The notes under the pieces: generated by a model
Databases searched by the model: none
What the model saw: the letters and a program-made list of their open reading frames with translations, nothing else
What the model was told of the DNA's origin: nothing
Position numbers and translations under genes: made by a program
Assembly (NCBI RefSeq): GCF_023746595.1
Contig: NZ_CP080572.1
Location: 868,001 to 932,000, forward strand
Length of the DNA stretch: 64,000 nt
Direction of reading: 5' to 3'
Origin: Thermococcus argininiproducens
Lineage (GTDB): Archaea > Methanobacteriota_B > Thermococci > Thermococcales > Thermococcaceae
Part shown: piece after piece, positions 45,984 through 54,723 of the stretch
Position numbering within the stretch: the first letter of the stretch is position 1
How the letters are laid out: every line of letters starts with the position of its first letter

Positions 45984-46589
45984 ATGGAGGAATATTTAGT
46001 TCCACTTGATCAATATCTAGCTGCAGGTGTTCACATTGGAACACAGCAGAAGACAAAAGATATGAAGCGCTTTATATACAGAGTCAGGCAAGATGGCCTT
46101 TATGTGCTTGATGTCAGAAAGACAGACGAAAGACTTAGGGCAGCAGGTAAGTTCCTTGCAAAGTTTGATCCTGAGAGAATATTGGCAGTAAGTGTTAGGC
46201 TATATGGTCAGAAACCAGTTAAAAAGTTTGGAGAAATTACAGGAGCAAGATCAATACCTGGAAGATTTCTCCCAGGAACGATGACAAACCCATTAGTCAA
46301 GAATTTCTTTGAGCCAGATGTCCTTGTGGTTACAGATCCAAGGGCAGATCACCAAGCTATGAAAGAGGCAATTGATGTTGGAATCCCAATAGTCGCTCTT
46401 GTAGACACTGAGAACTTGTTAAGTTATGTTGACCTAGCAATACCAACAAACAATAAAGGAAGAAAAGCACTAGCTCTTATTTACTGGGTGCTGGCTAGAG
46501 AGGTTCTCTTTAACAGAGGCGACATAACAGCCAGAGAAGACTTTAAAGTTCCAGTAGAAGAGTTTGAAATGAGAATTGGTGGCGGTTAA
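45984..46589 (+). CDS. rps2: ribosomal protein S2 (uS2)
   Basis: 201 residues. [48 protein letters not shown] and [26 protein letters not shown] are the archaeal S2 (SA) hallmarks. It is the last gene of the cluster. Confidence 0.98.
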   Translation: MEEYLVPLDQYLAAGVHIGTQQKTKDMKRFIYRVRQDGLYVLDVRKTDERLRAAGKFLAKFDPERILAVSVRLYGQKPVKKFGEITGARSIPGRFLPGTMTNPLVKNFFEPDVLVVTDPRADHQAMKEAIDVGIPIVALVDTENLLSYVDLAIPTNNKGRKALALIYWVLAREVLFNRGDITAREDFKVPVEEFEMRIGGG

Positions 46590-46678
46590 ACGCCTTTCAA
46601 CATTTTAATTTCTTCGCCACTTCTTGTTCTATCGAAAATATCTTAACTTGAGAGATTCTATTCTTTTCGGTGAAGCTC

Positions 46679-47287
46679 ATGGAACTAAAAGAAGCGATAT
46701 CCAAAAGAGTGTCCATAAGGTATTATGATAATAGGGAGGTTGAAGAAGAAAAGATAAAATCCCTTATAGAGGCAGCAATAAGAGCACCAACTGCAAGTGC
46801 TCTGGAAAATTGGCTCTTTGTAATTTATAAAAGTGAGCAAGCAAGAAAAAGAATTCATGAAATAATGTTTGAATCTCACATTGAATATTATCAAGCGCAA
46901 GGATTACCAGAAGAAAAACTTGAGAAGCTAAAGTCAAAGATACTTGAAAATGGGATGTATAAAGCCCCTATGTATATTGGGGTTTTCATTGATAAGAGAA
47001 TAGGGATTTTGAAAGATAGTAGATATAGTCAATTGGAATTTATATGGGCTATAGAGAGTGCTGCAGGTGCAATAGAAAATCTCATGCTCAAAGCTGTTGA
47101 GCTGGGCCTTGGAACATGTTACATTGGAGTAACAAGTTTTGATAAGTATCAGAAGGAACTTAGGGAGATGGCAGGCTTAGAAGATAACTGGTATCTTGTT
47201 GGGTTAATCCCTGTTGGTTATCCTAGTGAGAAAATTGCCCCAAGGAGAAGAAGAAAATCTCTTGATGCTATCATGAGAGTTGTCTAG
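46679..47287 (+). CDS. nitroreductase family FMN-dependent oxidoreductase
   Basis: About 202 residues. KEAISKRVSIRYYDNREVEEEKI, AAIRAPTASALENWLFVI and the C-terminal WYLVGLIPVGYPSEKIAPRRRR are the nitroreductase FMN-binding segments. Members reduce nitro compounds, quinones or flavins with NAD(P)H; the natural substrate is unknown. ATG 46679 follows GGTGAAGCTC; GTG 46670 is part of that site. Confidence 0.9.
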   Translation: MELKEAISKRVSIRYYDNREVEEEKIKSLIEAAIRAPTASALENWLFVIYKSEQARKRIHEIMFESHIEYYQAQGLPEEKLEKLKSKILENGMYKAPMYIGVFIDKRIGILKDSRYSQLEFIWAIESAAGAIENLMLKAVELGLGTCYIGVTSFDKYQKELREMAGLEDNWYLVGLIPVGYPSEKIAPRRRRKSLDAIMRVV

Positions 47288-47333
47288 TTATAAAGGGTTA
47301 TTTTTAACGAAGATCTAAAGAAAGGGAGTGACA

Positions 47334-47867
47334 ATGACCAAGTGGCTGAAAATCTTAGGCCTTTTGCTTCCAATTTTTACGTTTGGTGGTCTTGGCGTAG
47401 TGATCTATCTAAACCCTTGGTTTTCTTTTACTGAGAATGCTCTAAGTGATATGGGCTCTATTCATAATCCAATATCTTATGTATTTAACTCTTTAATGAT
47501 TCTCGTTGGCTCTTTTGGGCTTTTGTTTGGAATTGAAACTGCTAGAAGAAAGTTAACTACTCCTCTGTTTCTGATTGGAATGTCATGTTTAATCTTTGTG
47601 GGGATTTTCCCCGAAGAGTATAGTCCACACTCCCTTTTTGCAGTTGCATTTTACTTGTTTATTTTTGCGGATATTTTTTATGGTGGTCTAAAAATGATTA
47701 AGAGAGGCATGAAATCTGGATTTCTATGGGTTCTTGGAAGTGTAACAGTGTTCTTTGTTATGTTGTATCTTACTGAAGTATTCAAAGGGCTTGCAATTCC
47801 AGAACTTCTGGGAGCAGTTTTTATAAATGCATGGATAATATTCTTGGCTTTAAATATTGAGAAATAA
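47334..47867 (+). CDS. DUF998 family membrane protein
   Basis: About 177 residues with five to six membrane spans. The family feature is NPWFSFTENALSDMGS after span 1, then FPEEYSPHSLFAVAFY. Function unknown. GGGAGTGACA precedes ATG 47334. It stands alone upstream of the tnpB element. Confidence 0.8.
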   Translation: MTKWLKILGLLLPIFTFGGLGVVIYLNPWFSFTENALSDMGSIHNPISYVFNSLMILVGSFGLLFGIETARRKLTTPLFLIGMSCLIFVGIFPEEYSPHSLFAVAFYLFIFADIFYGGLKMIKRGMKSGFLWVLGSVTVFFVMLYLTEVFKGLAIPELLGAVFINAWIIFLALNIEK

Positions 47868-47899
47868 CATGATATCTTGGTATTTTCTTAGGATTACCT

Positions 47900-49283
47900 T
47901 CTTTGTGAAGACTCCTTCCGAGAGGGAGGGGGTGCAAGCACTCTAAAAGCAAACACCGAAAGACTTAAATACTTTTTACTCTGCTGCATAGTAATGAGTG
48001 ATGTCAATGTACTTAACGCAAAAGAATCACTTACGAGTGGACAAGAAGACTTACAAACTCCTTCGCACTTTAACTCACTTATCCAAAGACTTGTACAACC
48101 TCACCCTCTACGTGACTAGGCAACACTACGAGTTGAACGGTTCATTCCTACCATTCGTTAAAGCCTATCACTTGGTCAAAAACAGCATCCCCTACAAATT
48201 ATTGCCAAGCCAAGTTGCCCAGCAAACCATGAAAATCGTGGAGAGAAACTACCGCTCATTCTTCAAACTTTTAAAGGAAAGGCAAAAAGGAACTACAATA
48301 GGCCAATTCGCCCGCCAAGGTTTTTGCCCAAGGACGGGCACTTTGTGTTAATTTTCCCCTACCAATCCTTCAAGGTTAAAGAGGATAGAGTGATCCTCAC
48401 TCTCGGACGAAACTTTGCGAAAAAGTTTGGCGTAATGTACTTGGAAATTCCCCTCCCAAAGAATGTCAAGGGGCATAGAATAAAGGAAATCCGCATTTTG
48501 CCAAAGTATAACGCCTTGTGGTTTGAGGTTGAGTACGTTTATGAAGTCCAACCAGAAAAGAGGGATTTAAACTGTTCAAAGTACTTGGCCATTGATTTGG
48601 ATGTCGATAATTTTGCAACTTGTGTAGACACCACCGGGACGGCCTTCATCGTTGAAGGCCGGTAGTTGAAGAGTTTTAACCAGTGGTGGAATAAGAAAAA
48701 AGCCAAGTTGCAAAGCCAATATGACAAACAAGGAGTAAAATTCGGCAGAAGGATGGCTCGGCTTTTGAGGAAGAGAAAGAACGTGATGAATAATTTTATG
48801 AATCAAGCCGTGAATTACATCATCAAGTACTGCTTGGAGAATAAAATCGGGAATATACTTATTGGAGAGTTGGAAGAGGCGAAGCAAAGGGCCTCCTTGG
48901 GGAAAGTGAATAATCAGAATTTTCAGTTCATTCCTTACGGCCTCTTCAAGCGAAAATTAAAGGCAAAGTGCGAGCGTTACGGGATTAATTACATCGAAGT
49001 TGATGAGGCTTACATTAGCAAGACGGACGCTTTGGCTTTAGAGCCTTTGGAAAAGAAGGAGAAGTATTGGGGGAAGAGGGTGAAGAGAGGCCTCTTTCAG
49101 TCTTCAACTGGAGTTTTAATTAATGCTGATGTGAATGATGCTTTGAACATTTTGCGGAAAGTAGCCGGCGATTCCCTCGTTGGGGGGATAGCTGGTAGTG
49201 GCCGTGTGAACCGGCCGGTGAGAGTGAGGGTTGTCCCGGTGAACTCTCACGAAGCCCCACCCGCAAGGGCGGGGCAGTTCACT
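47900..49283 (+). mobile_element. decayed IS200/IS605-family element carrying only tnpB
   Basis: The element contains a broken tnpB, no tnpA, and hairpins near both ends: CTCCTTCC/GGGAGGGG (47912-47919 with 47924-47931, loop GAGA) on the left, and GCCCC-A-CCC/GGG-C-GGGGC (49254-49275) on the right, followed by AGTTCAC. Boundaries are estimated from these hairpins, not from target duplication, which this family does not make. It sits between the DUF998 gene and a cysteine-synthase-like gene. Confidence 0.7.
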
Positions 49284-49331
49284 GCCGCAAGAGCAATGTT
49301 TATAAACACAATACGGAATCTCGAACGGTGA
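48001..49331 (+). pseudogene. tnpB: tnpB (IS605 OrfB) with frameshift and in-frame amber codon
   Basis: Three fragments of one protein. One base appears lost near 48290 (GGAACTAC where the family reads G-N-Y-N-R, GGAAACTAC), moving the frame; the second frame reads NYNRPIRPPRFLPKDGHF. It then meets TAG at 48663, where homologues have Gln (CAG), and resumes in frame to 49331. All three RuvC acidic residues remain (AIDLDVDN, IGELEEA, NADVNDAL). The usual C-terminal zinc-finger cysteines are absent, as in some thermococcal relatives. The last codons probably extend beyond the element end near 49283. TnpB is an RNA-guided nuclease; this copy cannot be made full length without recoding. Confidence 0.88.
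49218..49282 (+). ncRNA. 3' end of the element: omega-RNA-like double hairpin
   Basis: GTGAGAGT (49218-49225) pairs perfectly with ACTCTCAC (49243-49250) around a 17-base loop that ends in GGTGA. GAA follows, then the GC-rich hairpin at 49254-49275 with a GCAA tetraloop. In TnpB systems the guide RNA overlaps the 3' end of tnpB and ends at the element boundary, so this is the expected scaffold; transcription is not shown. Confidence 0.5.
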
Positions 49332-49337
49332 TCAAAA

Positions 49338-50247
49338 ATGAACGTTTTTCAAAATACTCTTGAGTTGTTTGAAAAGTTTAAGCCAACCCCCCTAGTTAGG
49401 CTTTCCCTTTCAGATGAGAGGGGGGATGTATTTTGCCAAGCTAGAGTTCTTTAATCCTTTCAGCAGAAGCATAAAAGATAGAGCAGTTTTCAATCTTCTC
49501 ATGAAGGCTCTTGACCGTAAAGACATCAACGGAACAAGGATTCTTTTTGAGGCAACTTCAGGCAACGTTGGAATATCAATGGCAGCAATGGCAAACATTT
49601 TGGGAATTGAATTCAGAGCATATCTCCCTAAACCGACACCAAAGAGCACACAAATCCTTCTAAATGTCCTAGGAGCAGAACTCATAAATACCGAATTCGA
49701 GACAATTGATCCGGCGATGATAGAATTTGTTAAAAAGGAAGCAGAGGAAGCTGGGGCGGTGAATTTAAACCAATTTGAAAACGATGACAACTTTGAGGCG
49801 CACTATAAATATACAGCTAGAGAAATTGAGGAACAACTTAAAAGTATAGGGAAGCAAGCTGATGTTATTGTGGCAGGAGTGGGAACATCAGGTCATATAG
49901 CAGGAATTGCTAAATACTTTAAGGAGCACTATAATACAAAAGTCATTGGAGTAGTCCCAGCCAAGGGGGAGAAGATACCAGGAATAAAAAGACTTGAAAC
50001 GAGGCCTAAATGGTTTTTCCAAGTGGATATAGATCAAGTGGTCGAAGTTACCCAAAAGGAGGCCATTGAAGGTTCAATAAAAATTGCGAGGAGAGATGGA
50101 TTGTTAATAGGACTGAGCTCTGGTGCAGTGGTCAAAGCTCTCGAAAAATTCCGCAATGAGTACAGCGGAACAGCAGTCTTGATTTTTCCTGACGATGGGT
50201 TTAAATATGTTGAGGCATTTGAGAGGTACTTGAGGGAGGATCAATGA
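49338..50247 (+). pseudogene. cysteine-synthase-family PLP enzyme, frameshifted near its start
   Basis: From ATG 49338 (after GGTGATCAAAA) the frame reads MNVFQNTLELFEKFKPTPLV and continues to DERGDVF, where an extra T in TTTT (49431-49434) breaks it. The other frame continues AKLEFFNPFSRSIKDR, with the PLP lysine, then EATSGNVGISMA and GLSSGAVVKALEKF. Members make cysteine or related amino acids from O-acetyl- or O-phosphoserine. An internal ATG at 49414 would give 277 residues lacking about 30. It may be a true frameshift, a base-call error, or use the internal start. TTTATAAAC at 49299 is a likely TATA box. Confidence 0.75.
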
Positions 50248-50582
50248 AACTTGCAGTATATTTACTTTTTCTTCAATCGCTTTTCCTTTTGTATTATTCT
50301 GCTGAAGCTAGTGGAATTGAGAAGTCCATGCTTTTGAGTTTTGGACTCTTGAATTTTCTCCTTGCATGGGGTATAATTAAAGGAAAAAACCAAGCTGTGA
50401 AAGCTACCATAGTATACAAAGGGATAGACTTCTTTCTTGCCCTTTTAATGTTGATGGCAGGTTCTCTCTCCCAAGCTCTTAATGCTGGCATTGATTTGGT
50501 AATACTTCATGACTTAATTGGTCTTTTTGGCAGGAAAGAAGAGGGAGTCATGGAAGAAAATGAAACTTCTCATAATGTTTGA
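50244..50582 (+). CDS. small membrane protein, unknown function
   Basis: 112 residues with three to four hydrophobic spans (LAVYLLFLQSLFLLYYS, MLLSFGLLNFLLAWGII, FFLALLMLMAG) and a polar acidic tail. No recognised motif. It overlaps the cysteine-synthase-like gene by four bases, suggesting coupled translation, and converges on the PfkB kinase gene with a 35-base overlap. Confidence 0.65.
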   Translation: MKLAVYLLFLQSLFLLYYSAEASGIEKSMLLSFGLLNFLLAWGIIKGKNQAVKATIVYKGIDFFLALLMLMAGSLSQALNAGIDLVILHDLIGLFGRKEEGVMEENETSHNV

Positions 50583-51483
50583 TTTTCTCTAATGTGGGTA
50601 CACTCCATGCTCCCATTGTTGTCGTGGAAAGTGCTGCTACAAAATTAGCAAAACGTCCAGCTTCTCTCAGTTCTTCTCTTGAGAACTCTAAAGTATATAG
50701 CTTGTTCATATATTTTAAACTGGCCAAAAGAGCTGCCATAAAGGCATCTCCTGCACCGGTAGTATCGAGAGGTTGAATTTCATAGGAGGGAATATCAACT
50801 TTAAGATCGCTGTGTAAAATGGTGCAACCTCTGGCACCTTTTGTTATTGCCACGAGAGCAAAGTTGAAATCATTTATCTCGATTCCATTTTTTTGGAGAT
50901 ATTCTAATTCAGTATCTCCTATTTTGACTATATTAGCAAGTTTAAGACCTCTTTCGATATCTTTGATCATCTCTTCTTCTCTTTCCCTCCAAAGATCAAG
51001 TCTTATATTAACATCGTAACTGATAGGGACTTTTCCTTTAGATCTTCTGAGCACTTCAAATATAGTGGATCTACTGGGTTCTCTTGCAAAGAGTACACTC
51101 CCAAAGTGAATGAGCTCTGCTTTTTCGATATTCACTTTTATATCTTGAGGTTTTATGTTAAAATAAGCCACTCCATCGTAAAGTATAAATTCTGGTTTTG
51201 CTCCTATGAGTTGAACAAAAACTATCCCAGTATGTTTTTCTGGATCTTTTGCTATATATTTGGTTTCTACTCCTTCTTTGTTGAGAGATTCGATGAGAAA
51301 TTCTCCAAAGGGGTCATCTCCTACTTTACTTACCAACGCACTTTCTATTCCCAATCTGCTCAATCCAACACTAACATTGGCTGGTGCCCCTCCTGGATGT
51401 CTTTCAAATTCTTTTATGTTCTTTAACATTCCCTCTTCCTTTGCAATAAAGTCTATTAAAACTTCTCCTATCGAGATTATCAT
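50548..51483 (-). CDS. PfkB family carbohydrate kinase
   Basis: 311 residues. Substrate motif HPGGAPANVSVGLSRLG near residue 30 and the C-terminal catalytic motif PLDTTGAGDAFMAALLAS, with the Asp base, are complete. Closest in look to fructokinases/ribokinase-like enzymes. It is divergent from the sugar ABC operon, with a TrmB-site-like sequence over its own promoter, so it likely phosphorylates a sugar brought in or released by that pathway. Confidence 0.9.
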   Translation of the reverse strand: MIISIGEVLIDFIAKEEGMLKNIKEFERHPGGAPANVSVGLSRLGIESALVSKVGDDPFGEFLIESLNKEGVETKYIAKDPEKHTGIVFVQLIGAKPEFILYDGVAYFNIKPQDIKVNIEKAELIHFGSVLFAREPSRSTIFEVLRRSKGKVPISYDVNIRLDLWREREEEMIKDIERGLKLANIVKIGDTELEYLQKNGIEINDFNFALVAITKGARGCTILHSDLKVDIPSYEIQPLDTTGAGDAFMAALLASLKYMNKLYTLEFSREELREAGRFANFVAALSTTTMGAWSVPTLEKIKHYEKFHFLP

Positions 51484-51530
51484 GTTATTGCCCCCTTTCT
51501 TAGGTAGTCATAAAGGTTTAAATCTCTTTG

Positions 51531-51548
51531 TTTATTATACTTAAAGTG
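51531..51548 (-). promoter_or_regulatory. kinase promoter with TrmB-like site
   Basis: On the minus strand a TATA-like AGTATAATAAAC (51531-51542) lies about 50 bases from the kinase start. TACT-TAA-AGTG (51538-51548, plus strand) overlaps it and differs by one base from the TACT-N3-AGTA operator. Confidence 0.4.
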
Positions 51549-51672
51549 AATAGTTTTTGATTATTTGTTTGAATTATTTGAGTCTCACTTAAAATGGGGG
51601 TTTCACCGCTTTTTTGTGGATGATTAATCAGAATATCCCCTAAAACTCATGTACAAGTTTGAGCAATAAGAT

Positions 51673-51693
51673 ATATATACTTTTAGTATATAT
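51673..51693 (+). promoter_or_regulatory. TrmB operator overlapping the TATA box of the sugar operon
   Basis: Perfect 9-base arms ATATATACT and AGTATATAT flank TTT; the core TACT-TTT-AGTA (51678-51688) matches the TrmB recognition sequence reported for Thermococcus mal promoters, as I recall it. It covers the TATA region 20-40 bases before the malE-like ATG, so bound TrmB would block transcription. Confidence 0.75.
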
Positions 51694-51711
51694 CCATACC
51701 GAGGTGTTCCT

Positions 51712-52965
51712 ATGAGTGTTAAGAAAATATGGTTTAGTTTTTTGTTGATAGGACTCTTGGCAGTGGCAGTTGTAGCAAGTGGATGTATTGGTGGAGAGAC
51801 TACAACTACTACAACAACTACAACCCAAATCCAAGAGCAAATTACCCTGAAAGTGATAGGGCCTTGGTCTGGGGCCGAGTTTGATGCATTCAGGGAGGTT
51901 ATTAAGGCCTTTGAAGCTGAGCATCCAAACATAAAAATTGAGTATAAGACTTATAGAGCTGAAGATCTTTCAACAATTCTACCCTTGCAATTTGAGTCAG
52001 GAGACACTCCTGCAGACATAATCTTCATGTGGGGATGGTTCATTGCGGACATGGCTAAAAAAGGCCATGTAATGGAACTTAATGAGGTCATTAATCCAGA
52101 TGAATATGTTCCTGGGATTTTAGATACAACCACAGTTGATGGAAAGATTTATGGGGCACCATTCACAGCAGCAGCCAAGCCTGGTTTCTGGTATAGAAAA
52201 TCCTTCTTTGAAAAACATGGATTAAAACCGCCTGAGACATGGGATGAATTTGTGGCATTGCTTGAACAAATAAAACAAATACCTGGGATAAAGGCACCAA
52301 TAGTTAGTGGAGACAGTGTTGGATGGCCTATTTCCGATGTGACTGAGCACTTTATTCTGACTTTTGGGGGAGCAGAACTCCAACAAAAGCTCATAAATGG
52401 TGAAGTTAAGTGGCAAGATCCACAAGTAAGAAGCATATTTGAGGAGAGACTCGTCCCACTGCTGAATGCTGGTTATTTCAGCGATCCAATAGAGTGGACA
52501 TCCGCTGTAGACCTCTGGTGGAAGGGAGATTATGCACTCTACTTTATGGGGACTTGGCTAACTGGAATGGTAGAAGATCCAACAGACTTGGGTCTTATAT
52601 CGTTACCTGGTGTTAAGGCTATGGTGCTTGCACCGGATTACTTCATGGTACCAAAGTACACAACCCATCCGACTGAGGCATTAGAACTTGCTAAGTTCCT
52701 AGCCACAGAAGGACAAAGAATTCACGTTGGAACCAGCTCTGGAAAGCTTGCAACATGGAAAGAAGTTACAATAGATGATTACTGGGAACCTATGAAGGAC
52801 GTTGCCAAAATTGTTACTAACGTTGAGTCAGCACCTGATTTGGATGATAGCGTTGGAGGAGAATGGCAAAAAACATTCTGGGATCAGCTAAAACTTCTAT
52901 GGGTACAACCAGATAGATTGGATGATGTTCTAAAGACGCTTGATGAGAAGTTCCCAAAAGAATGA
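51712..52965 (+). CDS. sugar ABC transporter substrate-binding lipoprotein
   Basis: 417 residues. The signal peptide ends in a lipobox, VVASGC, with Cys near residue 25, followed by a threonine-rich linker, typical of Thermococcales membrane-anchored binding proteins. The mature part is a family 1 extracellular solute-binding protein (VIKAFEAEHPNIKIEYKTY, WYRKSFFEKHGLKPPETWDEFVALL). It stands where malE stands in the trehalose/maltose cluster, but its mature sequence does not look like the T. litoralis/P. furiosus trehalose/maltose-binding protein that I remember. The sugar bound is therefore open. GAGGTG precedes the ATG. Confidence 0.9.
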   Translation: MSVKKIWFSFLLIGLLAVAVVASGCIGGETTTTTTTTTQIQEQITLKVIGPWSGAEFDAFREVIKAFEAEHPNIKIEYKTYRAEDLSTILPLQFESGDTPADIIFMWGWFIADMAKKGHVMELNEVINPDEYVPGILDTTTVDGKIYGAPFTAAAKPGFWYRKSFFEKHGLKPPETWDEFVALLEQIKQIPGIKAPIVSGDSVGWPISDVTEHFILTFGGAELQQKLINGEVKWQDPQVRSIFEERLVPLLNAGYFSDPIEWTSAVDLWWKGDYALYFMGTWLTGMVEDPTDLGLISLPGVKAMVLAPDYFMVPKYTTHPTEALELAKFLATEGQRIHVGTSSGKLATWKEVTIDDYWEPMKDVAKIVTNVESAPDLDDSVGGEWQKTFWDQLKLLWVQPDRLDDVLKTLDEKFPKE

Positions 52966-52978
52966 AAGGGGGATCCTA

Positions 52979-53860
52979 ATGAAAAGGCCTAAGTCTTTGG
53001 TTTCTCTCTTTTTCCTTTTACCAGCTTTGATTTTAATGGTCCCATTCGTGATATACCCTGTATTCAAGACTATATATCTTAGCTTCTTTTTTGGTGATGA
53101 ATTTGTAGGGTTAGAAAATTATAAAAACGTGCTTTTAAGTTCTGATATTGTAAATCTTGAAAGATTTCCTACCAATTCTCCCCCTTGGGGAGCTCTTGTG
53201 CATAATGTGGTATGGATAGTGATTCATCTTCCAGTCACTGTATTTTTGGGATTAGGAATTGCTCTCTTATTAAGAAAGAAGGAGGTTAAAGGGAGTTCCA
53301 TAGTCAAATCAATAGTTTTCTTGGGAATGGTAATTCCTATGATTGTTGGAGGTTTAATCATTCGCTTCCTTTTTGAGGAAGGTGCTGGTGTTGTACCAGC
53401 CATATTTAAGGCATTGGGAATTGAAAGATTGGCGATCACTTGGACAGCGTATCCACAGACTGCATTATTCGCAGCTATTCTAGGGTCAATATGGATATGG
53501 ACAGGTTTTAGCATGTTAATGTATTCGGCAGGGTTGGCTTCAATACCTAGGGATTATTACGAGGCGGCTTTGATAGATGGTGCTAGTAGATTTCAGATTT
53601 TTAAAAATGTAACATGGCCTTTGTTAAAGCCAATAACAATAGTAATAGTGGCAATGACTCTCTTGTGGGATCTTAAGATATTTGATATCGTTTACGTGGC
53701 TACAGGAGGAGGACCAGGTGGGGCTTCAATGGTTCTTGCACTTCAAATGTGGGATTACTTTGCAAGAGCTCTCAATTACAATTATGCGGCAGTAGTGGCA
53801 GTATTATTGACTACACTAACTATCATACCTGCCCTATGGCTAATTAGGAGGAGGGAGTAA
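52979..53860 (+). CDS. malF: sugar ABC transporter permease, MalF-like
   Basis: About 293 residues with six spans. The cytoplasmic EAA loop, which docks the ATPase, is EAALIDGASRFQIFKNVTWPLLKP near residue 200. AAAGGGGGATCCTA selects ATG 52979; the longer frame from 52940 would overlap the binding-protein gene. The name is by position and family and does not fix the substrate. Confidence 0.92.
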   Translation: MKRPKSLVSLFFLLPALILMVPFVIYPVFKTIYLSFFFGDEFVGLENYKNVLLSSDIVNLERFPTNSPPWGALVHNVVWIVIHLPVTVFLGLGIALLLRKKEVKGSSIVKSIVFLGMVIPMIVGGLIIRFLFEEGAGVVPAIFKALGIERLAITWTAYPQTALFAAILGSIWIWTGFSMLMYSAGLASIPRDYYEAALIDGASRFQIFKNVTWPLLKPITIVIVAMTLLWDLKIFDIVYVATGGGPGGASMVLALQMWDYFARALNYNYAAVVAVLLTTLTIIPALWLIRRRE

Positions 53861-53862
53861 AG

Positions 53863-54708
53863 ATGGATATCCCAAAATACAAACTCAGAAAATATATAGT
53901 TTCAACTAGTATCGCATGGTTTTTAGGTTTGATTTGGTTAATACCATTCATAGGGGTGTTAATGGCTTCAATAAGGCCTTATACAGAAATTGTAGGTGGA
54001 TGGTGGCACTTTAGTCCATTTACTATAACTCTAAAGAATTTCGTTAATGCTTTTAATCATCCAATGTTTCCTATAAGTGAAGGTCTAAAGAATTCTCTGA
54101 TAATAGCAATTCCATCAACAATTATACCTCTTTTAGTGGCTGCATTGGCTGCATACGCTTTTGCAAGATACAGTTTTCCTATAAAACACTATCTTTTTGC
54201 TTTTATAATTTTCTTAATGGCCTTACCTCAGCAGATGACCATAGTGCCATTGTACTTCCTTCTTAGGAATCTCCATCTGTTAAACAAATTCCAAGGGTTA
54301 ATACTTGTGCATTCAGCTTGGGGGTTGGCATGGATAATATTTTTCATGAGAAATTACTTTTCAATGCTTCCAACAGATGTTGAAGAAGCTGCAAAGATAG
54401 ATGGGGCCTCTGATTTTAAGATATTTTATAAAATAGTTCTTCCAATGGCACTACCAGGACTAATTTCGGCAGCAATACTCCAATTCACATGGGTTTGGAG
54501 CGACTTCTTCCTTGCTTTAGTCTTCTTACAGAATCCGGAAAAATACGTAGCTACACAAAGACTTCCATTACTTAGAGGACAGTATTTTGTTGATTGGGGG
54601 GTATTAACAGCTGCATCAATCATGGTCTTACTCGTCCCATTGCTTGTGTATGCACTTTTCCAAAAGTATTACATAAGTGGTATGATAGGATGGTCAACAG
54701 AAAAGTGA
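53863..54708 (+). CDS. malG: sugar ABC transporter permease, MalG-like
   Basis: 281 residues with six spans, the partner of the preceding permease. The EAA loop is EEAAKIDGASDFKIFYKIVLPMALPGL near residue 185. It begins two bases after the malF stop, following GGAGGAGGG. Confidence 0.93.
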   Translation: MDIPKYKLRKYIVSTSIAWFLGLIWLIPFIGVLMASIRPYTEIVGGWWHFSPFTITLKNFVNAFNHPMFPISEGLKNSLIIAIPSTIIPLLVAALAAYAFARYSFPIKHYLFAFIIFLMALPQQMTIVPLYFLLRNLHLLNKFQGLILVHSAWGLAWIIFFMRNYFSMLPTDVEEAAKIDGASDFKIFYKIVLPMALPGLISAAILQFTWVWSDFFLALVFLQNPEKYVATQRLPLLRGQYFVDWGVLTAASIMVLLVPLLVYALFQKYYISGMIGWSTEK

Positions 54709-54723
54709 AAGGAGGGATGAAAA

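Noticed and set aside
48663-48665. Amber codon in tnpB read as pyrrolysine
   Set aside because: Pyrrolysine is not known in Thermococcales, a separate frameshift lies upstream, and CAG-to-TAG is a simple mutation.
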